Assembly (NCBI RefSeq): GCF_016734805.1 | Contig: NZ_JAERQG010000003.1 | Coordinates: 1 to 64,000 of the forward strand | Direction: 5' to 3' | Origin: Marivirga atlantica | GTDB taxonomy: Bacteria > Bacteroidota > Bacteroidia > Cytophagales > Cyclobacteriaceae | DNA length: 64,000 bases | Part shown: positions 58,372-64,000 of the stretch, in pieces | Layout: the number at the start of each line of letters is the position of its first letter | Numbering within the stretch: the first letter of the stretch is position 1 | Notes under the pieces: generated by a model | What the model was told of the DNA's origin: nothing | Databases searched by the model: none | What the model saw: only the letters and a program-made list of their open reading frames with translations | Made by a program: the position numbers and the translations under genes

Positions 58372-58664
58372 CAGAGGTTTTCGATATGCTCTTGACAGTA
58401 GCTCAAGACATAAAAACAATCAAAGCATACCTCCTCAATTTCCATAAGTCACGATTGGAGCAATTCAGTGACGAATGGATTGATGGTCAGGTAGTGATGC
58501 AAACGCTGCACATTAGCAAAAGAACCCTTCAATCCCTTCGGGATAGTGGGGTTCTTCCCTACAGCCGAATCAATGGCAAGTTCTATTACAAAGTTTCTGA
58601 TATGGAAGCTTTACTGGAATCCAACTACTCACCTTCAAAATCAAAGCATTATGGAGATCAGTAG
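58368..58664 (+). CDS. Second small helix-turn-helix protein
   Basis: A 98-residue protein with the same layout as its upstream neighbour: an N-terminal helix (FDMLLTVAQDIKTIKAYLLNFH), then an HTH_17 domain (WIDGQVVMQTLHISKRTLQSLRDSGVLPYSRINGKFYYKVSDMEALL). The two are probably distant paralogues, and paired small HTH genes are typical of Bacteroidota conjugative and mobilisable elements. It overlaps the genes on both sides (4 bp and 14 bp). Confidence 0.85.
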   Translation: MTEVFDMLLTVAQDIKTIKAYLLNFHKSRLEQFSDEWIDGQVVMQTLHISKRTLQSLRDSGVLPYSRINGKFYYKVSDMEALLESNYSPSKSKHYGDQ

Positions 58665-59571
58665 AGAAGCCATTTTGAGAAAGACACATTACGGCTTGAA
58701 TATCTATGCCCATGTATTACGCCACTACTATCAGGGTGAAACAGTCCTATCCCTTTCGGGACGGGACTGCAAACCTGCTAAGAATCCTTTCAATGCGGAC
58801 AAGCCCACATTGATGGTTAAAGTAGTTGACGGCATTGCTACACACACAGATACAGAAGAAGCCATTGCACAGGGCAATATCTTTGATTTTGCTTCATTGC
58901 ATTTCAGCCTCGAAGGGCAAGCCCTTCTTGATAAGATCAATGAAGAACTATACCTGAGAATTGGAAAGGAAAGAGGGTTTTATCACCAAGCGGAAACGCA
59001 ACCTGCGGTTGCTCTTCCTGAAATAGTCAAACCAGCTCCGCCAGTTTTCAGCTATTTCAACAAGCCCGTTACCAACACAATCCCAAGTCGCCAAGTCTCC
59101 TTGATAGAGGTGTACCATCTCATCAAAGGCAATGATTTTGCTTCGTGTACAAGTACACTTCGCAATATCTCCGAGCCAAAGGATGCACGAAAGTATAAGG
59201 CTCAAAACTTCGATTATGTGACCTTCTCCGGGTCATTCTCTAAGCGGAATGATGCTAACCTCCAAAGACATTCAGGTTTGCTCACAATCGATTTTGACCA
59301 CATTGAGAACATTCCTTCACTCAAGGATTCATTACTCAGCGACCACTATTTTGAAACGGAGCTACTGTTTTTATCTCCTTCAGGTGATGGGTTGAAATGG
59401 GTAATACCAATCGACTTGACACAGGCAAAACACCAGGACTATTTCAAGGCAGTGGCAAACTACGTTTCCCACACCTACCAGATTGAAGTAGACCAATCAG
59501 GAAAGGACATTTCCAGAGCATGTTTCCTGCCCCACGACAAAGACATATTCATCAACCCTAAATACATATAG
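58651..59571 (+). CDS. BT4734/BF3469-like (VirE N-terminal) protein
   Basis: A 306-residue protein. I chose the ATG at 58651 (MEISREAILRKTHYG) because the longer frame upstream is a shadow of the HTH gene. The C-terminal 170 residues carry the BT4734-like domain, with LLTIDFDHIEN, FLSPSGDGLKWVIPID and SRACFLPHDKDIFIN. This domain is related to the primase-like folds found at the N-terminus of virulence-associated E proteins. Together with the next gene it probably makes the replication initiator or primase of the element. Confidence 0.85.
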   Translation: MEISREAILRKTHYGLNIYAHVLRHYYQGETVLSLSGRDCKPAKNPFNADKPTLMVKVVDGIATHTDTEEAIAQGNIFDFASLHFSLEGQALLDKINEELYLRIGKERGFYHQAETQPAVALPEIVKPAPPVFSYFNKPVTNTIPSRQVSLIEVYHLIKGNDFASCTSTLRNISEPKDARKYKAQNFDYVTFSGSFSKRNDANLQRHSGLLTIDFDHIENIPSLKDSLLSDHYFETELLFLSPSGDGLKWVIPIDLTQAKHQDYFKAVANYVSHTYQIEVDQSGKDISRACFLPHDKDIFINPKYI

Positions 59572-59574
59572 GTT

Positions 59575-61476
59575 ATGGAGCGAAAAACATTCAATCCGCT
59601 GGAATGGCTTGATAAGCCAGACCAACAAGTAAAAGTTACAGAGCAAAGCGATTACAATACAAGTACACAACTCGAAGAAGTTGAACTAATCATACAGGGA
59701 ATTGAGTCCAACCAAATAGATGTTACCTCCGCTTACAGCGATTGGGTAAATATCGGTTTTGCCTTTGCAGACGAGTTTGGTGAGACAGGCAGAAACCTGT
59801 TCCACCGTGTAAGTCAATTTCACCCTGAGTATTCCATACAGGAATGCGACAAGCAGTTCGATAATTGCATGAAGGCAAGAGGTCAGGGAGTTTCCCTGAA
59901 AACCTTCTTTTTTCATGCCAAACAAGCGGGCATTCCTTTGGCTACACCAAAGCAGGAACGACAGGACTACAGCCCTGCAAGCAAGTCTGAATACCAAAGC
60001 AAGAATCTCAACACTCAGGCAGAAAACAAAAAAGAACCGGATTTAATGCCAACATTCCCAAATTCCTTGTTTCCTGAACTTCCTGAGTTTTTGCAAAAGG
60101 TAATACAGATAGCCACCTCCAATGAGGAAAGGGATATTTTACTCCTTGGCTCCTTAGTGGCTATTAGTGCCTGTTTACCCAAAGTATCAGGCATCTATGA
60201 TGGAAAGCGTGTCTACGCCAATCTGTTTCTATTCATTACCGCCCAGGCATCCGCAGGGAAAGGACGTTTGGTACACTGTAGGCAATTAGTGAATCCAGTT
60301 CACAAGGAGTTTCGGGAACAGGCAAAACTCCACAAGCAACATTATGAACTGGAATTGGCTGAATACAATGCCAATAAAGGTAAAGTTGAAGGCATTGAGA
60401 AACCTGACAAGCCACCAGAAAAGATGCTCTTTATCCCTGCTAACAACAGCTCTACTGGAGCTTATCAATTATTGGGAGATAGTGATGGTAAAGGATTGAT
60501 ATTTGAAACTGAGGGTGACACACTTGCACATGCATTTAAGAGCGATTACGGCAACTATAGTGACGGCTTTAGAAAAGCCTTTCACCATGAGACTATTTCC
60601 TACTATCGCAGGACAGACCGTGAATATGTGGACATAGAAAGCCCTTGTCTTTCTACTGTCCTTTCAGGTACACCCAAGCAGGTAGCCGCACTTATTCCGA
60701 ATGCAGAAAACGGCTTATTCAGCCGCTTCATCTTCTATTATATGAATGTTCGTCCAGTGTGGAAAAATGTATTTGCTTCGCAAACTACAAATGGATTAGA
60801 CGACTATTTTGATGCGTTAGGAAATGAGTTCTTTAGCCTTTATAGTTCGTTGAAAGCTGGACAGGATGTTCAATTCTTTCTCACCGCTGACCAGCAAGAC
60901 CAGTTCAATCAGTTCTTTGGTCAGATACAGGAAAAGTACATGAGTATTCAGGGAATCGACTATATGGCTACCATCCGAAGATTGGGACTGATTGCCTATC
61001 GTTTCTGCATGATATTCTCCGCTTTGCGGATCATGGAAATGCCCCACATTCAATATGATAAAGATATTGGGGCATTCGACAGCTCCACTGGGGAAATATT
61101 AACACATGGCTGTCAAACAGGTGAAACATCATCCAAGATGATTTGTGAAGAAAGAGACTTTCAAGCTTCGCTTGCTATGGTAAAAGTGTTAGTAAAGCAT
61201 TCGAGTAAAGTATTTGCGGAACTCCCAGAGGACGTTCAGAAACCCACTCGATTAAATAGGAAAGAGAAATTCTTGCATAAGCTACCCAAACACTTCAACC
61301 GTCAGAAGTACTTGGAAGTGGCAGCAGCTTTGAGTATTCCCCACAAAACGGCAGAGGGCTATATCACTGACTTCTGTAAATCAGGGCTGATTCATCGTGA
61401 GTCTCAGGACAACTACATAAATACCTCGATTGAGGAAAATGAGGAAGTTAAGGAAATCAAGGAAGAACAAGCCTGA
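59575..61476 (+). CDS. PriCT-2 / DUF3987 primase-helicase-like protein
   Basis: A 633-residue protein. The N-terminal region (about 30-125) matches the primase C-terminal PriCT-2 type (YSDWVNIGFAFADEFGETGRNLFHRVSQFHPEY, then CDKQFDNCMKA). The main part is a DUF3987 domain with a P-loop-like ITAQASAGKGRL (about residue 225) and LSGTPKQVAALIPNAENGLFSRFIFYY. Paired with the BT4734-like protein it resembles a split VirE-type replication protein. It would act as a helicase in replication of the excised element. The acidic C-terminus ends NEEVKEIKEEQA. Confidence 0.87.
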   Translation: MERKTFNPLEWLDKPDQQVKVTEQSDYNTSTQLEEVELIIQGIESNQIDVTSAYSDWVNIGFAFADEFGETGRNLFHRVSQFHPEYSIQECDKQFDNCMKARGQGVSLKTFFFHAKQAGIPLATPKQERQDYSPASKSEYQSKNLNTQAENKKEPDLMPTFPNSLFPELPEFLQKVIQIATSNEERDILLLGSLVAISACLPKVSGIYDGKRVYANLFLFITAQASAGKGRLVHCRQLVNPVHKEFREQAKLHKQHYELELAEYNANKGKVEGIEKPDKPPEKMLFIPANNSSTGAYQLLGDSDGKGLIFETEGDTLAHAFKSDYGNYSDGFRKAFHHETISYYRRTDREYVDIESPCLSTVLSGTPKQVAALIPNAENGLFSRFIFYYMNVRPVWKNVFASQTTNGLDDYFDALGNEFFSLYSSLKAGQDVQFFLTADQQDQFNQFFGQIQEKYMSIQGIDYMATIRRLGLIAYRFCMIFSALRIMEMPHIQYDKDIGAFDSSTGEILTHGCQTGETSSKMICEERDFQASLAMVKVLVKHSSKVFAELPEDVQKPTRLNRKEKFLHKLPKHFNRQKYLEVAAALSIPHKTAEGYITDFCKSGLIHRESQDNYINTSIEENEEVKEIKEEQA

Positions 61477-61633
61477 TAGGCTTTTCTTCCGAAGATTCGA
61501 CCACACCTATAAAATCAATCTCTTGTGGTCATACTAAGGAAAGTTAATCCTTGGTATCCTCTATTTCCTTAAAATCCTTAAAGTGTCAAAACACACACAA
61601 ATATAATTTGAATAACTCTACAAAGATATTTAA

Positions 61634-61663
61634 TTGCTTTTAATTATCTTTTTCTTACCTTTG
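61634..61663 (+). promoter_or_regulatory. Bacteroidota-type promoter of the restriction-modification operon
   Basis: TTG (61634-61636), a 19-nt spacer and TACCTTTG (61656-61663), a full match to the consensus. The leader to the ATG at 61692 would be about 20-25 nt. It makes the RM genes independent of the primase operon. Confidence 0.75.
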
Positions 61664-61691
61664 TTAAGTATTTGAAAGATTCTACAAATAG

Positions 61692-62264
61692 ATGAGAGTA
61701 AAACTCAGTGATATTGCACAACTTCAATTTGGTTTATACACCAAGCCAACCGAGAACGGCAATGCTGCCTATCTACAGGTGAAGCATTTTGATGATTGGG
61801 GCAATCAAACAGATAAGATCGATACTTTTATTCAGATTGACCAGAAGAATGAAACGCATCTTTTAGAAGAAGGTGATATTCTATTAGTGGGCAAAGGAAT
61901 GAGGAATTTTGCCTGGACGTACCATAGAAACTATGGCCCTGCAATGGCCTCTTCTATCTTCTTTGTTATCAAAGTGGACAGATCGAAAGTTATACCGGAG
62001 TTCCTCACTACCTTATTTAATATGCCCCAAACACAGTCACACTTTCAAACATTGGGAGCTGGAAGCTCTATTCCATCTATTCGTAAGTCGGAATTAGAAG
62101 CCTTTACTATCCAAATCCCCTCATTGGAACTACAAGAAAAAGCAATTGCCATAAAGCAATTACACTATAAAGAAATGGACTTGTCCCGACAGATTATTGC
62201 GGAAAAACAAAAAGTCTATCAGGCAGTCATTAAAAACTTAATTTATCAGAAGCATGAGCAATAA
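61692..62264 (+). CDS. hsdS: Single-TRD type I restriction specificity protein (half HsdS)
   Basis: A 190-residue specificity-type protein with one target-recognition domain (VKLSDIAQLQFGLYT at the start, LLEEGDILLVGKGMRNFAWTYHRN, AGSSIPSIRKSELEAFTIQIPSLELQEKAI). One coiled-coil conserved region (about 150-185) follows. Normal HsdS has about 400 residues and two such halves. A half-size protein could dimerise to read a palindromic site, or act with another partner. It leads the operon, has its own promoter, and overlaps hsdM by 11 bp. Confidence 0.85.
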   Translation: MRVKLSDIAQLQFGLYTKPTENGNAAYLQVKHFDDWGNQTDKIDTFIQIDQKNETHLLEEGDILLVGKGMRNFAWTYHRNYGPAMASSIFFVIKVDRSKVIPEFLTTLFNMPQTQSHFQTLGAGSSIPSIRKSELEAFTIQIPSLELQEKAIAIKQLHYKEMDLSRQIIAEKQKVYQAVIKNLIYQKHEQ

Positions 62265-63783
62265 ACCGATTACCCAAAGCGAAATCAACAACATTGTCTG
62301 GAAAGCCTGTGACACTTTTAGAGGTGTCATTGACCCCTCACAATACAAGGATTATATCCTGACCATGCTTTTCGTAAAGTATGTATCTGATGTATGGAAG
62401 GATAAAAAGGACTTCTATGCCAAGAAATACAATGATGATGCGGTACGAGTAGAAAGAGCACTGAGAAACGAGCGTTTTCAATTGCCAGAAACATGCACGT
62501 TTGATTACCTCTTTGAAAACCGAAATGCTGCGAATGTAGGCGAGTTAATCAATACCGCTTTGGAAAGCATGGAAGATGCCAACCGCAGCAAGTTGGAGCG
62601 AGTGTTCCGAAACATTGATTTCAACTCAGAAGCCAACCTCGGGCAAACCAAAGACCGTAACAGAAGACTCAAAAACCTTTTGGTTGATTTCTCTGCTCTG
62701 GACTTACAGCCATCGCACTTAGAGGACAATGACGTGATAGGTGATGCTTATGAGTACTTGATTGAAAAATTTGCTAGTGATGCAGGAAAGAAAGCGGGAG
62801 AATTTTACACCCCTGCTCAGGTTTCTAAGTTATTAGCCAAACTCTTAAACCCTCAACCTGGTGACAGGATCATAGACCCAACTTGTGGTTCAGGTTCTTT
62901 GCTGATCAAACTATCCAAACAAGTAGGTAGCAAGAACTTCTCACTTTACGGTCAGGAAATCAACGGAAGCACTTGGGCATTGGCTCGTATGAACATGTTC
63001 CTGCATGAGATCGATGATGCTACCATAGAATGGGGCGACACACTCAACAATCCTAAGCTGCTGGAAGATGACAGCTTGCTTAAAGGAAACATTGTAGGGG
63101 CAAATCCTCCTTTTTCATTGGATAAATGGGGAGCAGACAATGCCATATCTGACCAGTTTACCCGATTCCATAGAGGTGTACCACCCAAAAGCAAAGGTGA
63201 TTACGCTTTTATCTCTCACATGATCGAGTCTACCTACCACGATACAGGTCGTGTAGGTGTCATACTCCCTCATGGAGTGCTTTTCAGAGGAAGCAGTGAA
63301 GGCAAAATCAGGCAACAACTCATTGAAGAAAACCTACTGGAAGCGGTCATTGGTCTACCTGCCAACCTCTTCTTTGGTACAGGCATACCTGCCACGATCA
63401 TGCTGTTCAATCGTGCCAAGGGTGACAACAAAGATGTATTGTTTATAGATGCCAGCCAAGGTTACGAATCAGGCACTAACCAAAACCGCCTACGTGATAA
63501 GGACATTGACAAAATTGTCAATACGTATCGAGCCTTTCAGGAAGCCAATCCATTGACCACCGAAGAAGGCGAAGTATTGGAAGATAGGTTTGCCTACCGT
63601 GCTACTCTCAAGGAAGTGGAGGAAAACGAGTACAACCTGAATATTCCTCGCTATGTAGACACATTCGAAGAAGAAGCGGAGGTGGATATTCCCGCAACAC
63701 AAAACAATATCATCGATCTAAAAAAGGAGTTGGCAACTGTGGAAGATCAAATGGATACTTACTTAAAGATATTAGGTTATTAG
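62254..63783 (+). CDS. hsdM: Type I restriction-modification DNA methyltransferase (HsdM)
   Basis: A 509-residue N6-adenine methyltransferase. The N-terminal HsdM domain (IVWKACDTFRGVIDPSQYKDYILTMLFVKYVSDVW) is followed by AGEFYTPAQVSKLLAKLL, the SAM-binding DPTCGSGSLLIKL and the catalytic NPPFSLDKWG. It methylates the sites chosen by the specificity subunit and protects host DNA. It is translationally coupled to the single-TRD gene upstream, and the next specificity gene begins one base after its stop codon. Confidence 0.95.
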   Translation: MSNKPITQSEINNIVWKACDTFRGVIDPSQYKDYILTMLFVKYVSDVWKDKKDFYAKKYNDDAVRVERALRNERFQLPETCTFDYLFENRNAANVGELINTALESMEDANRSKLERVFRNIDFNSEANLGQTKDRNRRLKNLLVDFSALDLQPSHLEDNDVIGDAYEYLIEKFASDAGKKAGEFYTPAQVSKLLAKLLNPQPGDRIIDPTCGSGSLLIKLSKQVGSKNFSLYGQEINGSTWALARMNMFLHEIDDATIEWGDTLNNPKLLEDDSLLKGNIVGANPPFSLDKWGADNAISDQFTRFHRGVPPKSKGDYAFISHMIESTYHDTGRVGVILPHGVLFRGSSEGKIRQQLIEENLLEAVIGLPANLFFGTGIPATIMLFNRAKGDNKDVLFIDASQGYESGTNQNRLRDKDIDKIVNTYRAFQEANPLTTEEGEVLEDRFAYRATLKEVEENEYNLNIPRYVDTFEEEAEVDIPATQNNIIDLKKELATVEDQMDTYLKILGY

Positions 63784-63784
63784 C

Positions 63785-64000
63785 ATGGTAAAGGTAAGAG
63801 AATTAATACGGCATAAAAACCCTGACTTTATCCCTTCTGATTGGGAGTTCGTTGAATTAGGCGAAATCGGTAACCTACTTTCTGGATTAACCTATTCTCC
63901 AGACAATATTGATGAGCAAGGTACACTTGTGCTTAGATCTTCTAATATTAACAATGGCTATCTCGAATTTGATGATAATGTCTTTGTTGATACAACATCT
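63785..64000 (+). CDS. hsdS: Second HsdS specificity subunit (cut by the window end)
   Basis: The ATG at 63785 opens a frame that runs to the end of the window (72 codons). It encodes a typical HsdS start: MVKVRELIRHKNPDF, SDWEFVELGEIGNLLSGLTYSPDN and LVLRSSNINNGYLEFDDNVFVD. The spacing to the hsdM stop is one base, which implies co-expression. Full length and number of target-recognition domains cannot be judged here. No hsdR is visible in the window. Confidence 0.88.
   Translation, partial: MVKVRELIRHKNPDFIPSDWEFVELGEIGNLLSGLTYSPDNIDEQGTLVLRSSNINNGYLEFDDNVFVDTTS

Larger units (their letters stand above)
55141..64000 (+). mobile_element. Putative integrative element inserted at the 3' end of mnmE (right end not in window)
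   Basis: From the mnmE stop onward the genes are, in order, a Zn-ribbon/HTH protein, a tyrosine recombinase, an unknown protein, two excisionase-like HTH proteins, a BT4734-like protein, a PriCT/DUF3987 protein and type I restriction-modification genes. Many starts overlap the previous stop. Relaxase, coupling ATPase and conjugation genes are not seen here, so it may be a mobilisable or satellite-type element, or such genes may lie further on. Confidence 0.75.

Noticed and set aside
58546-58650. The longer 341-residue version of the BT4734-like protein
   Set aside because: The first 35 residues are an out-of-frame reading of the upstream HTH gene. The ATG at 58651 matches the overlap style of the operon.

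Overview
The window looks like a chromosomal segment of a gliding-type Bacteroidota, most likely order Cytophagales. I infer this from the gene families: a T9SS-type C-terminal sorting signal, SusC/SusD with a hybrid two-component regulator, DUF4249 and DUF2279 proteins, a DUF2027-Smr protein and a TamB gene divergent from tsaD. Other support is the lack of Shine-Dalgarno sequences before most genes, promoters that fit TTG-N17..20-TAnnTTTG, and a low GC content. No genus can be fixed without a database search.

Layout. 1-12.4 kb: the 3' part of a giant secreted, probably T9SS-exported repeat protein with 15 exactly equal 93-residue repeats. 12.6-16.1 kb: citrate synthase, an acyl-CoA-binding protein, a class III aminotransferase and a translationally coupled unknown protein. 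16.1-17.2 kb: a repeat-rich noncoding patch with REP-like hairpins around a small orphan gene, then tRNA-Cys. 17.5-19.5 kb: ribosomal protein S1 (minus strand). 19.7-35.3 kb: a polysaccharide utilisation locus on the minus strand (GH16, GH3, hybrid sensor-regulator, SusC, SusD, surface glycan-binding lipoprotein, GH10 xylanase-type enzyme). 35.7-38.9 kb: a minus-strand housekeeping run (tsaD, hotdog thioesterase, smpB, NlpC/P60 hydrolase, HNH nuclease). 38.9-49 kb: TamB, photolyase, DUF2279, Smr, a small unknown, RNase P RNA and a sigma-54-type regulator without an obvious DNA-binding domain. 49-53.6 kb: a tiny lipoprotein, an oxidoreductase and a TonB receptor/DUF4249 pair. 53.8-55.1 kb: mnmE.

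From 55.14 kb to the window end the content is accessory. A tyrosine-recombinase element appears to sit directly after the last codons of mnmE (FCIGK-stop), the homologous position to the attachment site used by SGI1-type islands. The element carries a zinc-ribbon/HTH protein, the integrase, an unknown protein, two small excisionase-like HTH proteins, a BT4734-like primase-related protein and a PriCT/DUF3987 primase-helicase. A type I restriction-modification operon follows, in which a single-TRD specificity gene precedes hsdM and a second specificity gene follows and runs off the end. Five phased hexamers (one mismatched) with 10-bp spacing lie just before the first element gene and look like an operator or recombination-control site.

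The strongest candidates for something undescribed are the mnmE-targeting element with its phased GATACA array, the half-S/M/S restriction operon, and the apparent operator shared by two promoters of the polysaccharide locus. All of these are inferences from one sequence and need comparative or experimental checks.
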